Shown here piece by piece: positions 47,907 to 58,512 of a DNA stretch of 64,000 nt. The DNA is from Bacillus coahuilensis m4-4 (GTDB lineage: Bacteria; Bacillota; Bacilli; Bacillales; Bacillaceae_K): positions 4,976 through 68,975 of the forward strand of contig NZ_ABFU01000030.3 in assembly GCF_000171615.1 (NCBI RefSeq). The letters run 5' to 3'. Under the pieces are notes generated by a model, which saw only the letters and a program-made list of their open reading frames with translations, was not told the DNA's origin and did no database searches. Made by a program: the position numbers and the translations under genes. Each line of letters begins with the position of its first letter. Position 1 is the stretch's first letter.

Positions 47907-50510
47907 ATGGCAAATTATACGCCCATGATCCAACAATATCTACAAGTAAAGGCAGATTATCAGGATGCCTTTTTATTTTTCCGTTTAGGAGATTTTTATG
48001 AAATGTTCTTTGATGATGCAATAAAAGCATCACAAGAATTAGAGATTACGCTCACAAGTCGGAATGGTGGAGATGAAGACCGAATTCCAATGTGCGGGGT
48101 TCCCTATCATTCAGCTCCTAACTATATAGAACAACTTGTGCAAAAAGGGTTTAAAGTCGCGATTTGTGAACAAACAGAAGATCCAAAACTGGCTAAAGGT
48201 GTAGTGAAAAGAGAGGTTGTCCAGTTAATCACCCCTGGGACAGTGATGGAAGGAAAAAGTTTAGTAGAAAAAGAGAATAATTATATTACCAGCCTTTCAG
48301 AGTTTTCTGATGGAACGTTTGCTCTTGCCTATGCAGATTTGTCTACAGGAGAGAGCAAAGCGACGATTGTGAATAGCTTTGATGAGGCACTTAGTGAGAT
48401 TAATACAATTGGAACGAAAGAAATCATATGTGATCCTGATTTGAACGAGCACTTACAACAAACACTAAAAGAACGATTCTCTGTAACGATTTCGTTCGAA
48501 AAGCGTACGGAAAGGTTAGAGAGTATTGAAGGTTTCTTTAACCAGTTAAAAAGTGAAAAAGCTGTTCAAACAGCAGGAAGACTTTTAAATTATTTGTCTA
48601 TCACCCAAAAAAGAAGCTTAGACCATCTCCAACCTGTCGAATGGTATAATGTGATGAACTATTTAAAGATGGATCATTATTCCAAACGAAATTTAGAATT
48701 AACTGAAACTATACGTAGTAAAGGTAAAAAAGGTTCTCTACTCTGGCTTCTTGATGAAACCATGACCGCCATGGGAGGCAGAAGGTTAAAACAGTGGATC
48801 GATCGACCTTTAATTAATCTATCGGATATAGAAAACAGACAAAAAGTTGTCCAACTATTACTGGAACGATTTTTCGAAAGAGAAGAAATAAGAGAAAAAC
48901 TAAAAGAAGTATATGATCTAGAACGATTAGCTGGTCGTGTAGCATTTGGTAACGTTGGTCCTAGAGACCTTGTTCAACTGAAAAGATCTCTTACTCAAAT
49001 ACCCTATTTACAACATATCCTTTTATCTATAGACAATAACCTATCACATGATCTAGCAAATCAGTTAGATCCTTGTGAGGATTTAACAGATTTGTTAGAT
49101 CAATCCATTGTGGAGGACCCACCCCTTTCATTAAAGGAAGGTAACATTATTTGTGATGGCTATAACGAAGAACTAGACCAATATCGTCATGCCAGTCGCA
49201 ATGGGAAAACATGGATAGCGGAGCTTCAGGCTAGTGAACGTGAGCGAACGGGGATTAAATCACTAAAGATTGGTTATAATCGTGTTTTTGGATATTATAT
49301 CGAAGTGACTAAGGCAAATGTTCATTTGCTTGAGGAAGGAAGATATGACCGTAAACAAACGCTATCAAATGCTGAACGATTTATAACACCGGAACTAAAA
49401 GAGAAAGAAAGCTTAATACTAGAAGCAGAAGAAAAAAGTGTTGAATTAGAATATAGGTTATTTCAATTGATAAGAGAACAAGTGAAAGAGTTTATTCCTA
49501 GACTACAAAAACTAGCAAAGCTTGTTAGTGAAGTAGATGTGCTGCAAGGTTTCGCAACGATATCTGAAAAAAGGCAGTATGTGAAACCCCAATTCAATCA
49601 AGAGCGTCACCTTGTTATTGAAGATGGTAGACACCCTGTTGTAGAAAAAGTAATGAATGCACAGGAATATGTGCCAAATAGCTGTCACATGAACGGGGAG
49701 AGCGAGTTACTTCTCATCACAGGTCCAAACATGAGTGGTAAGTCTACTTATATGAGACAAGTCGCGCTAACGAGTATTTTGGCTCAGATTGGATGCTATG
49801 TTCCAGCAACATCCGCTAATCTTCCAATCTTTGATCAAATCTTCACTAGAATTGGAGCTGCCGATGATTTAATTTCTGGTCAGAGTACGTTTATGGTAGA
49901 AATGTTAGAAGCTAGAAATGCCATAACATATGCGACTGAAAATAGTCTTATTTTATTTGATGAAATTGGTAGAGGGACGAGCACGTACGATGGCATGGCA
50001 TTAGCTCAAGCTATTATTGAGTACATTCATGAAAATATTGGATGTAAGACACTATTTAGTACTCACTATCATGAGCTAACCGTTTTAGAAGAAAAGCTCT
50101 CCATGCTTCAAAATGTTCATGTAAGTGCGATGGAGCATAATGGTAAGGTTGTATTTCTGCATAAAATTAAGGAAGGCCCAGCCGATAAGAGTTATGGAAT
50201 TCATGTTGCTGAACTGGCTAATCTACCAGAATCGTTAATTAAGCGGGCTAAAGAATTGCTAGAGAATTTAGAGCATCAGAGTGAAGCAACAAATACAACT
50301 ACTAAAAATAATAGTCAACCGTTAAAGGTTAATGACTCATTAACTCAATTGTCATTATTCGGAACGGACATTGAAAAGGAAAAACCAGTTATTAAACGCT
50401 CTAAAAAGGAAGAGTCCTTACTACTAGAAATTCAAGAGCTGAATTTACTAGAAATGACTCCACTTGAAGCAATGAATACATTGTATCAGCTTCAGAAAAA
50501 GTTCCGTTAG
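47907..50510 (+). CDS. mutS: DNA mismatch repair protein MutS
   Basis: Recognises mismatches and small loops. 867 residues. The N-terminal mismatch-reading Phe-x-Glu region is present as [13 protein letters not shown] (about 27-39), with the clamp and lever domains in the middle and the ATPase at the C-terminus: [13 protein letters not shown] (about 610-622), [16 protein letters not shown] and FSTHYHEL. The C-terminal helix-turn-helix dimerisation tail is present. Intact, which contrasts with the damaged mutL after it. Confidence 0.96.
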   Translation: MANYTPMIQQYLQVKADYQDAFLFFRLGDFYEMFFDDAIKASQELEITLTSRNGGDEDRIPMCGVPYHSAPNYIEQLVQKGFKVAICEQTEDPKLAKGVVKREVVQLITPGTVMEGKSLVEKENNYITSLSEFSDGTFALAYADLSTGESKATIVNSFDEALSEINTIGTKEIICDPDLNEHLQQTLKERFSVTISFEKRTERLESIEGFFNQLKSEKAVQTAGRLLNYLSITQKRSLDHLQPVEWYNVMNYLKMDHYSKRNLELTETIRSKGKKGSLLWLLDETMTAMGGRRLKQWIDRPLINLSDIENRQKVVQLLLERFFEREEIREKLKEVYDLERLAGRVAFGNVGPRDLVQLKRSLTQIPYLQHILLSIDNNLSHDLANQLDPCEDLTDLLDQSIVEDPPLSLKEGNIICDGYNEELDQYRHASRNGKTWIAELQASERERTGIKSLKIGYNRVFGYYIEVTKANVHLLEEGRYDRKQTLSNAERFITPELKEKESLILEAEEKSVELEYRLFQLIREQVKEFIPRLQKLAKLVSEVDVLQGFATISEKRQYVKPQFNQERHLVIEDGRHPVVEKVMNAQEYVPNSCHMNGESELLLITGPNMSGKSTYMRQVALTSILAQIGCYVPATSANLPIFDQIFTRIGAADDLISGQSTFMVEMLEARNAITYATENSLILFDEIGRGTSTYDGMALAQAIIEYIHENIGCKTLFSTHYHELTVLEEKLSMLQNVHVSAMEHNGKVVFLHKIKEGPADKSYGIHVAELANLPESLIKRAKELLENLEHQSEATNTTTKNNSQPLKVNDSLTQLSLFGTDIEKEKPVIKRSKKEESLLLEIQELNLLEMTPLEAMNTLYQLQKKFR

Positions 50511-50523
50511 GAGGTTAAGATTC

Positions 50524-52442
50524 ATGGGGAAAATTGTCCTGCTAGATGATTCACTTTCAAATAAGATAGCAGCAGGAGAAGTAGTGGAACGACCAGCATC
50601 GGTAGTGAAAGAATTAGTGGAAATAGTATCGATGCAAAAGCGACTAGAATAGAAGTTTTCTTAGAAGAAGCGGGCCTTTCAAAATTAGAATTGTCGATAA
50701 CGGCGATGGAATAGAAGAAGATGATGTCAAAAAAGGCATTTCATCGACATGCGACTAGCAAAATTAAAGATGAGAATGACTTGTTTCGTATTCGAACCTT
50801 AGGTTTTAGAGGGGAAGCCATTCCATCAATCGCTTCAGTTAGTATAGTAGAAATGAGTTCATCTACAGGGGACGGACCAGGTACGTACATTAAATTAGAA
50901 GGCGGAAAAATTGTAGAAGAAGAAAAAGGCCCAAGTAGGAAAGGGACAGATATAACGGTCTCGAACTTGTTCTTTAATACGCCTGCTCGTTTAAAATATG
51001 TGAAAACGATCCATACGGAATTAGGAAATATAACTGATACAATCAACCGTTTAGCGCTTTCACATCCTTCAATTGCGTTTATTTTGAGACACAACGAAAG
51101 AACCCTATTACAAACAGCAGGTAATGGAGATGTAAGACAGGTACTTGCAAGCATTTACGGTATGAATATTGCGAAAAAAATGCTCCCTGTTTCTGTTGAT
51201 AGCCTAGATTATTCAGTCCGGGGGCATATCGCTCTACCAGAAGTAACAAGGGCGTCTCGTAATTATATTTCCACCATGATTAATGGGCGTTTTATTAAAA
51301 ATTATGGGTTAGTTAAAGCAATTCAGGAAGGGTATCATACATTGTTACCGATCGGTCGTTTTCCGATTGTCCTTTTAACCATTGAAATGGATCCTATTTT
51401 GGTAGATGTGAATGTGCATCCCTCAAAAATGGAAGTTCGACTTAGTAAGGAACAAGAGCTCTATGAAGTTATCACTACTATGATTAAAGATACATTTAAG
51501 AATCAGCAATTGATTCCTTCTGCATACAATGCCCCTAAGCTTGAAAAGGAAAAAAGTGAGCAAGGTGAGTTTGAACTAGATCCTTTTACGAAGGAAATAG
51601 AATCCTCTGATCTGCCATTTATTAATACTAATCAACATCTTGAAAATACGTATATTAAAAATGAAGTAGACTCGTCTTATTTATCTAATCCGCAACGAAA
51701 TCATGTGATAAAAGAAGAAGGTAACAGGCATGTTAGTCAGTGGGAAACAACAAAAGAAACAAAGGATTCTCACGATACAACGAATCATACATTAGTTGAA
51801 CAGGTGGTTACCAATCAGCAAGCAGTTGTAAAAGAGAAGAGAGAGGCTAATCCTGAATCAAGAGTCCCGGTCATGTATCCTATAGGTCAAATGCATGGCA
51901 CATACATTCTTGCTCAAAATGAGAATGGATTGTATTTAATAGACCAGCATGCGGCTCAAGAACGAATCAAATATGAGTTCTTTCGTGAAAAAGTAGGCGT
52001 CGTGGATAGAGAGCTACAAGAGCTTCTGGTTCCTTTTACGTTTGAATTTTCTACGGATGAAACCATGAAAATTGAAGAACATCTTGAAGAGCTAAAAAAG
52101 GTTGGTGTCTTTTTAGAACCCTTTGGTCAGAATTCATTTATCAGTTCTTCTCATCCTCAATGGCTTCCTAGAGGAGAAGAAAAAGAAGTGATGGAAGAAA
52201 TGATCGAACAACTTCTTTCAATGAAACGAGTAGATGTAAAAAAACTTAGAGAAGAAGCAGCGATTATGATGAGTTGTAAAGGGTCTATTAAGGCTAATCA
52301 TCATCTACGTCAGGACGAAATCCAAAGCTTATTAGATGAATTAAGACAGTCCGAAGATCCATTTACCTGTCCTCATGGCAGGCCCATCATCGTCCATTTA
52401 ACCACATATGAGCTAGAAAAAATGTTTAAGAGAGTTATGTAA
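50524..52442 (+). CDS. mutL: DNA mismatch repair protein MutL, three frameshifts in the ATPase domain
   Basis: ATG 50524 follows GGAGGTT. It begins [20 protein letters not shown]; the frame is lost at AAA 50621-50623 (missing A, in the ELVENSIDA motif), at A4 50681-50684 (missing A) and at A6 50729-50734 (extra A, before AFHRHATSK). Downstream the GHKL domain ([31 protein letters not shown]) and the C-terminal endonuclease are intact: [22 protein letters not shown] and [10 protein letters not shown]. Restored length is about 640 residues. If the three slips are real the product is non-functional. Confidence 0.93.
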
Positions 52443-52462
52443 AGGTATCTCTATTTCTTCTG

Positions 52463-52490
52463 AAAAACAGTCGATAAAGGCTGTTTTTTT
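52463..52490 (+). terminator. Intrinsic terminator after mutL
   Basis: AAACAG (52465-52470) pairs with CTGTTT (52481-52486) around a short loop, followed by T7. Confidence 0.55.
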
Positions 52491-52571
52491 ATTTTATACA
52501 TGACCATTAATGGTATAGTTAAGTGGGAGTTATCATACATACAGATTATAGGATAAGGAGTACGGTTCGAA

Positions 52572-52922
52572 ATGGATCTGTTCATTGTGCTCTTACAGTA
52601 TTTAGGAGTATTTGCACTATTATCGATACCTATCATTTCTATGGTTGTAGGATTACATCGACGTGATAAAGAACAAGAGGCTCATATTCCAAGGTCTCGC
52701 ATGGTGGAATTCTCTGTGGTTGGGATGTATGGTGGTCTACTATTACAAACGTATCTATTTCAACAGCTGTTTCATCCACGTATAATTATAGTAAGGCGTG
52801 CCTTGTTTTTGTTGTCCTTTATATTCCTTGTATTTTCATTATGGAAGTTTAGTAAACGAAGGAGCTTATTAACTCTTATTATTGGAGTCATAGGAATTTA
52901 TCTTTGGTTAAATATTCAATAA
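52572..52922 (+). CDS. Small membrane protein, function unknown
   Basis: A 116-residue protein with hydrophobic helices at about 3-24 (LFIVLLQYLGVFALLSIPII), 48-62, 77-90 (ALFLLSFIFLVFSLWKF) and 97-113. A charged loop RRDKEQEAHIPRSR follows the first helix. AAGGAG precedes ATG 52572. It ends 10 bases before the Nudix gene, so the two are probably co-transcribed. No family recognised. Confidence 0.6.
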   Translation: MDLFIVLLQYLGVFALLSIPIISMVVGLHRRDKEQEAHIPRSRMVEFSVVGMYGGLLLQTYLFQQLFHPRIIIVRRALFLLSFIFLVFSLWKFSKRRSLLTLIIGVIGIYLWLNIQ

Positions 52923-52932
52923 GGAGAGAAAA

Positions 52933-53340
52933 ATGGCAACACCTAAACATATCGTGTCAGCAGCAACCATCGTATTGAATGATAAACATGAATTGTTATT
53001 AATTAAAGGGCCAAAAAGAGGTTGGGAAATGCCAGGTGGTCAGGTAGAAGAAGGTGAATCCTTAAGTGCCGCGGCCATTCGGGAAACACTCGAGGAAAGC
53101 GGTATACTTGTTGAAATTGAACGTTTTTGTGGAGTATTTCAAAATGTTGAGAAAAGCATATGCAATACTTTGTTTCTAGCAAAGCCAATAGGCGGAGAAT
53201 TAACAACCTCACCAGAAAGTGTGGAGGTAGGATACTACAAAGTAGAAGATGCCCTTCAAATGGTCAAATGGAGCAATTTCAGTAAACGAATTGAAATGTG
53301 TCTTGACCCAACACAGGATCCATTCTTTATAGAATTTTAA
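52933..53340 (+). CDS. Nudix hydrolase
   Basis: A 135-residue hydrolase of nucleoside-diphosphate-linked compounds. The full Nudix box is present: GGQVEEGESLSAAAIRETL then EESGI (about residues 37-60), with conserved Glu residues for metal binding. The N-terminal strand SAATIVLNDKHELLLIKG is typical. AAGGAGAG precedes ATG 52933. The substrate is unknown. Intact. Confidence 0.88.
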   Translation: MATPKHIVSAATIVLNDKHELLLIKGPKRGWEMPGGQVEEGESLSAAAIRETLEESGILVEIERFCGVFQNVEKSICNTLFLAKPIGGELTTSPESVEVGYYKVEDALQMVKWSNFSKRIEMCLDPTQDPFFIEF

Positions 53341-53351
53341 CTGAGAACGTG

Positions 53352-53388
53352 AAAAGAGCTTCCTATTTTTATTGGAAGCTCTTTTAGT
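53352..53388 (+). terminator. Intrinsic terminator after the Nudix gene
   Basis: AAAAGAGCTTCC (53352-53363) pairs with GGAAGCTCTTTT (53374-53385). It works in either direction. Confidence 0.75.
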
Positions 53389-53678
53389 AGAGTAGCCTGT
53401 CCCATGAATTGGTTAGGGTGATATATAGTGTAAAAGAGCTGAGGAAGGAAAAAAATATACTAATAATCTTACTAAAAAGTGAAATCGATTTTGTATCAAT
53501 AAAAAGCTTTAGTGAAAAATAAAAAATGATGATAACTAGTAAGACAAATAGGGTAAGAAATATAAATTCAAATAATCCTAAAGGCAAGCTGAACATGTTA
53601 TCGAATAGGTAAAAAGAAAAAAAATAAAGATAAAAACAAAGAAAAATTGAAATAAGAAAAAATAAGTAAAACGTTCAT
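53384..53678 (-). CDS. Small hydrophobic membrane protein, frameshifted
   Basis: The minus-strand ATG at 53676-53678 has a good CGGAGAATT site and starts MNVLLIFSYFNFSLFLSLFF. One base must be adjusted in the T/A-rich run near 53610-53625 to join it to LFDNMFSLPLGLFEFIFLTL, two further helices, and an end at 53384. About 97 residues, three hydrophobic spans. The sequence is so T-rich that the frame could be chance, but start, site and convergent terminator support it. Confidence 0.45.
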
Positions 53679-53805
53679 TGTAATTCTCCGTAGTTAGGCA
53701 TATACGTAAAGTATAATGTATGACCATTAAAGGTGAAACAATTTTTTAGTAATACTATAAAATCAGACTATTTCAATTTATATTTTCCTAAGGGAGTGAG
53801 CAGGA

Positions 53806-54177
53806 ATGAGTTTACTATCCGGATGTTTTTTATTTTTATTAGGAATTGCTCATATTCTATATGGTGAGAAGGTTCAGCTCCCTCAACTGAAAGCAGAAGG
53901 AGCAGGCAGTGAAAGCCTTTATTCGGTGAAGATCATGATTTTCCAAGGTGGTGTTTTACTATTATTCCTAAGTAGTTTTCAAATTCTATCTTCCTTGGGT
54001 ATTTTCCCTTTCCTTATTCTTGCAACCACATTATACTCTATGGTGGTTAGTTTAAATTTTCTCACATTTATTTCTATCGCTCTTTTAAAAAGACAAGAGC
54101 TTCTTAAATCAGCCCTTCCTCAAATGATATTCGTAATTGTAGTCGTCTTACTAAACATTCTTTCTCTTCTAAATTAA
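53806..54177 (+). CDS. Small four-span membrane protein, function unknown
   Basis: A 123-residue protein with AAGGGAGTGAG before ATG 53806. Helices at about 2-19 (LLSGCFLFLLGIAHILYG), 42-62 (IMIFQGGVLLLFLSSFQILS), 68-96 and 102-121. It looks like a complete small integral protein; family not recognised. Intact. Confidence 0.6.
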   Translation: MSLLSGCFLFLLGIAHILYGEKVQLPQLKAEGAGSESLYSVKIMIFQGGVLLLFLSSFQILSSLGIFPFLILATTLYSMVVSLNFLTFISIALLKRQELLKSALPQMIFVIVVVLLNILSLLN

Positions 54178-54270
54178 AATAAAACCTTTGAACCTACAAA
54201 TAGTTCTTTCATCATTCTCATTTCTCTTATAAGATAGTAAAAGAAAATGATTAACAAAGGAATGACACGA

Positions 54271-56523
54271 TGGTGCAAGAATTAGCGAGGAAGAACATTA
54301 TTTCTATTCTTCCTGAAGGTGGTACAACTAACTTACCTACGATGAAAATAGAGCAACCTTTAACCTCTAAAGATATTGTAAACAGCAGCGAAGCTGATTA
54401 TCACTTTTTTATCCAACTAGAGAAACAAGGGTTTATTTAAATAAAGACCAAATCGAGGCTGTACGTCATGGCGATGGTCCAGCTCTAGTCATAGCTGGTG
54501 CTGGAGCAGGAAAAACGAGTGTACTTATTTCAAGAACAGGTTATTTAATTCAACAAATGAAAATATCCCCTATCATATATTATTAGTCACGTTTACTAAA
54601 AAAGCAGCTGAAGAGATGAAAGATCGAATTTCAATACTAACAGGTATTCAACCTAGTAGGAATGGGCTCACCATGGGTACCTTTCACTCCATCTTTTTAA
54701 AACTGCTAAGAGCTAAGGGATTTAATCAAACTATATTATCGAATGAAAAGTATAAGCACACGGCTATGAAAATGATCTTAAAAGGTAGTGGAGTGGCTAG
54801 AGATATGGAACCGGAAACTCTGCTATCTTTACTTTCTCATTACAAAAGTCATGATAAAAAAGTGGGAGACTTACCAGAACGAACTAGTACTGAGAAAGAG
54901 ATAAAGAGAGTTTTAATACAATATGAAAAGTGGAAATCTGAACAAAATTATATGGATTTTGATGACATTCTAGAACTCTCATTAGACCTCTTACAGCAGG
55001 ATGAAACGATTCTACAGCAAATGAGAGCTAGATTTACCCACATCCTTTGTGATGAGTTTCAAGATACTAATCCTGTTCAATATGAATTAATTAAACTGCT
55101 AGCTGAACCCACTAAAAATTTATTTGTAGTTGGAGATGATGATCAAACCATCTATTCATTTAATGGTGCAAATCAAGAGCACTTACTTAATTTTCATCGT
55201 GACTTTCCTGGGTGCAACGTTAAGAAGCTGACCATCAATTATCGTTCTAGCAATCATATCCTTACTTTAGGTAATGAGATTATTCAAAACAACACGTATA
55301 GACATCAAAAGAAATTAAAGGCGATTAGGGAGGCGGTTGAAAAGCCTTTATTCTTAAGGCCTGATACTACAGACGAAGAGGCTGAATGGGTTCTTGACCA
55401 AATAAGAAGCGATGTAAAGTTAAAGGGAAAGAATACCGTGATTTTGCCATCCTTTATCGAACAGCAAGTAATAGTCGCTCCATGTTTGAACAATTTGTAC
55501 TAAAAGAGATACCCTTTAGTACATATCAAACCCAAGAATTATTTTACCAGCAAAGTACAATAAAAATAGCCCTTGATTATTTAAGACTAAGTTTGTACCC
55601 AAAAAACCTAGAGGCTCTAAGAAATATCCTTCCAACACTGTATGTGAATCGGGAAAAAGCCTTTTCCTATATTTCAGATAGTCAAAGACGAAACCCAATT
55701 GATTATCCACTTGAACATCTACTAAATTGGGAAGGGATTCGAGAGTTTCAACGCTTCAAGTTAAAAGAAAGAATTTCTTTAATCAATAGTTTATCAATCT
55801 ATTCACCCCTTAATGGAATCAAGAAGATACGAGAATTTTATGATCGATACCTTGAAGCGGACGAGGTAAAGGTGTCCACCATTCACCAAGAAACATTAAA
55901 AGAAATGCTTGCTGAACTAGAATCTTCTGCTAAGCGATTTGGTACTGTAGCTGAACTATTAAGCTTTGTTGATCATTTGATTGAAAAGCATCAAACTCTT
56001 ATAAAGAATCAAAACGGAGAAGGGGTTCAACTGCTGACCATTCATAAGTCAAAAGGATTAGAATTCAAGACCGTTTTTTTAATTGGGGCATCTGAAAAGA
56101 TCCTTCCTCACAGTTCTGCATTGGATATAAATAATCGAACCGATTTAGTCATAGAGAAAAAGAAGGAATTAAAACAACAATTATTAGCCATAGAGGAAGA
56201 GAGACGGCTCGCTTACGTTGCGGTTACTCGTGCAATAGATGAATTATATATAAGCTCACCAAAAGTTTATAGAGGAGAAAACTTGAGGTTCAAGATTTTT
56301 TAGGGAACCATTTCGTGGTGGGGATAATGTTTCAAATTTGAAAAATGGCACCAAGTCGAGTACATCTACAAATCTATCGACTGAGAAGGCAATTGTTTGG
56401 GACTGTCAAAACATGGAGTGTATAGGATGGAAACGAATAACAGATGAAGTGACTTCTCCAACCTGTGCCCTTTGCCATTCAAGTATGGTTAAAAAAGAGA
56501 GAATGATCAGGTCAAGAATATGA
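54271..56523 (+). CDS. yjcD: UvrD/PcrA-like superfamily I DNA helicase (YjcD type) with C-terminal zinc ribbon, four frameshifts
   Basis: ATG 54271 begins MVQELARKNIISILPEGGTT. Slips at T6 54405-54410, A4 54560-54563, AAA 55422-55424 and near 56290-56295 break it. Restored, the helicase motifs run in order: LNKDQIEAVRHGDGPALVIA, Walker A AGAGAGKTS, LVTFTKKAAEEM, FTHILCDEFQDTNPVQYEL, VVGDDDQTIYSFNGA, NYRSSNHIL, TIHKSKGLEFKTVFLIG and RRLAYVAVTRA. After SRFFREPF a C-terminal Cys cluster follows (WDCQNMECIGWK and TCALCHSS), a probable zinc ribbon. About 750 residues in all, close to YjcD of B. subtilis. It unwinds DNA in repair. Confidence 0.83.
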
Positions 56524-56549
56524 TGGCAGCGTTAGGTAAGCGAGCCAAC

Positions 56550-56774
56550 CTATTGGTAGCTTTCCATATCATCTTGTAATAATATCTGAATAAGTTCATC
56601 AATACAGTCATAACTACCTATCCTATGTTCTTCCGTATATAAATTGAATTGATGGTGGGAATAGGATACCTTAACTGATTGACCACTTACTGATTTTTTA
56701 CAAGTAAAAATTATATCTGACTCAGGATTTTGAATTAATATAGATAGTGAAGTTTTTAATTGATCGTAGGTCAT
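56550..56774 (-). CDS. Small conserved-looking protein, function unknown
   Basis: A 74-residue protein from the ATG ending at 56774, with a strong AAAGGGGGAA ribosome site. It has no membrane span; alternating strands such as DIIFTCKKSVSGQSVKVSYS suggest a small alpha/beta fold. It lies convergent to the helicase gene. Family not recognised. The quality of the start argues that it is real. Confidence 0.6.
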   Translation of the reverse strand: MTYDQLKTSLSILIQNPESDIIFTCKKSVSGQSVKVSYSHHQFNLYTEEHRIGSYDCIDELIQILLQDDMESYQ

Positions 56775-56945
56775 GTCTTATTCCCCCTTTATTAGGCAGT
56801 AGGTTAACTAGTTGTTACTAACTGTTCAACATTCTTTTTGATGTTGGTATGGTCATTATATCATGTATAAATGTGGGAGAAAATTAAGTTAAGGTAACGA
56901 ATCAAATAAGTTTATGACGAAACTTGTATAGTAATAATGAATAAA

Positions 56946-56985
56946 GAAATCCACTAGACCTAAAATCTAGCGGATTTCTTTATTT
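56946..56985. terminator. Bidirectional intrinsic terminator
   Basis: GAAATCCACTAGA (56946-56958) pairs with TCTAGCGGATTTC (56966-56978) with one mismatch or G-U pair; T-rich on both sides. It ends the SET-domain gene. Confidence 0.75.
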
Positions 56986-57372
56986 CTTTTCTTGTTTTTC
57001 TAAATCAAACCAAAGAGGATCTTGTATATCTACATCCCCATTGTAGTTAATTAAAATTTCTTCTCCCTCAGAGATGTCACGATATGCGTAGAACTCAAAC
57101 GTGTGATGATCAAAATTAATTTCATAATAGGCATTTGGTGTATAGGAGTGGTTAAAGAGCATTCCATACCCTAACAAAATAGCGCTATGATTAATTCCAT
57201 ATTCAAAAGCATAATCACTGAGTAAGGTTTTCTCAATATGCTCATGTTCCTCGTTTGGATAGGCAAGGACAGGAGCTTCATGAATCAACGTATTCTTGGG
57301 AATAGATACAGTTGCAAATACTCCCCGATTAAATTCTCCATCGCTTAGAGGAGAGTTTTTTATTTCGATCAA
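56980..57372 (-). CDS. SET-domain protein (putative lysine methyltransferase)
   Basis: A 130-residue protein starting at a TTG at 57370-57372, with AGGTGA upstream. The SET fold is clear: GRGVFATxxI-like GEFNRGVFATVSIPKNTLI at the start, then the pseudoknot motif GYGMLFNHSYTPNAYYEINF (N-H-S) and FYAYRDISEGEEILINYNGD (the EEL/YG half). No post-SET Cys cluster is present; this is a minimal single-domain SET protein of the bacterial type. The target in bacteria is unknown. Intact. Confidence 0.8.
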   Translation of the reverse strand: MIEIKNSPLSDGEFNRGVFATVSIPKNTLIHEAPVLAYPNEEHEHIEKTLLSDYAFEYGINHSAILLGYGMLFNHSYTPNAYYEINFDHHTFEFYAYRDISEGEEILINYNGDVDIQDPLWFDLEKQEKK

Positions 57373-57587
57373 ACGATCACCTGCTTTATGTAAAAATAGT
57401 TACGATTATAATAAATACCATTATACAATGAAAATAGTATTCGTTTTCGATGAACCATACTATAGCATAATAAAGAATAAAAAGATAGGAAAGAGTAAGA
57501 GAACGTGCTTTTGTTAAAATTATAAAATAATATTAATTTTCTGTAAATTACTGTTATACTATAAGTACTGTTGAATGGAGGGGTTCG

Positions 57588-57899
57588 ATGAAGGAGAAAA
57601 AAGCTCGCGAAATGTTCGAAGAAGGGTGTCACTATTTTAGCCGAATAAAAGTACAACTAAATATAGAACATGAAAAAAATAATAGAGTAAAGCTAATACT
57701 TCCTCAGCCGCTACAAAATGGTCAACGAGAATTAGGCTTTATTGCGAATGAAACAAAGGAATTAGTACCACGGAAAAAAACAGGTATCATCGTTCATCTT
57801 AATTATGATAGTTTAAAAGCTTTAAACATGGAGAAAGAATTAAAAAAAATAAATGAACAAATTTGGAGAGGGCCTAAGACTCAAATGTACGAAGCGTAA
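57588..57899 (+). CDS. Hypothetical basic protein
   Basis: A 103-residue protein from ATG 57588 with a GGAGGGG site 6 bases upstream. It is rich in Lys and Glu with short strands (RVKLILPQPLQNG, TGIIVHLNYDSLKAL) and ends in a helix ELKKINEQIWRGPK. No family recognised. It is followed directly by a damaged gene with a winged-helix look, possibly in the same operon. Confidence 0.5.
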   Translation: MKEKKAREMFEEGCHYFSRIKVQLNIEHEKNNRVKLILPQPLQNGQRELGFIANETKELVPRKKTGIIVHLNYDSLKALNMEKELKKINEQIWRGPKTQMYEA

Positions 57900-58448
57900 A
57901 GACATGGAAGAGGTTAAGAGAGTATGCTCAATCATTGAAAATGGGTTCATCTCTTACTATGGCCATGATTTTTTATGGGTTTCAATTAACGATCAATCAA
58001 GCGACATTACTCTTAAAAGATAAAGTGAAGCCTTACAGTCAACAAGAAGCTAGTAAAATAGTATCTGATTTATTGGTAGAAAAGGGTACTTTGTGAGTAG
58101 GAGTTTCAAGGTCATTCAAACTATTATTTAACAATCTCCAATGGGAAAGATAAAGCGAATATACTTGTGAGAAATCTTCAGCATGATCCTTCTTATAAAA
58201 CTTCACCTCATCCCGTATATAAAATTGATGCTTTCTCATCAAGGGCAAGCCAAAATACGAAATATCCACTTTTAGATTTTATTGTAGGATATAATATGAT
58301 GGACGAAAGTTTTGCCTGCTTACCCATTGAACAATTTAAAGTCAAGCGAAGTAAAATCGTTCATTCGAAAAATGGCCAAAACCATGAATTTTATCATTCA
58401 TGGAAAGAATTAGATCATTTTTTAAGAAAACATGCTGTTTCACAGTAA
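57900..58448 (+). pseudogene. Unrecognised winged-helix-like protein, frameshifted or decayed
   Basis: One frame from about 57900 reads WKRLREYAQSLKMGSSLTMA, then QLTINQATLLLKDKVKPYSQ and QEASKIVSDLLVEKGTL, stopping at 58096; the helix pattern looks like a winged-helix DNA-binding domain. A different frame takes over near 58105 (HSNYYLTISNGKDKANILVR, a plausible wing strand) and continues 110 residues with DAFSSRASQNTKYPLLDFIV and FKVKRSKIVHSKNGQNHEFY to TAA 58448. One or two slips between them would join the parts. No good start was found. Family unknown. Confidence 0.4.
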
Positions 58449-58512
58449 GGTGGCCTAAACGGGCTGTGTTGAACAATGCATCACTAGTAATTGAATAGTA
58501 ATAGGAGAAACC

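Noticed and set aside
53384-53800. Possible small regulatory RNA in the A/T-rich gap before 53806
   Set aside because: No stable structure or terminator of its own; better explained by the small hydrophobic gene on the minus strand.
57369-57656. 95-codon minus-strand frame rich in Phe, Tyr and Ser
   Set aside because: It covers the start region of a plus-strand gene and its composition follows the A/T-rich DNA.
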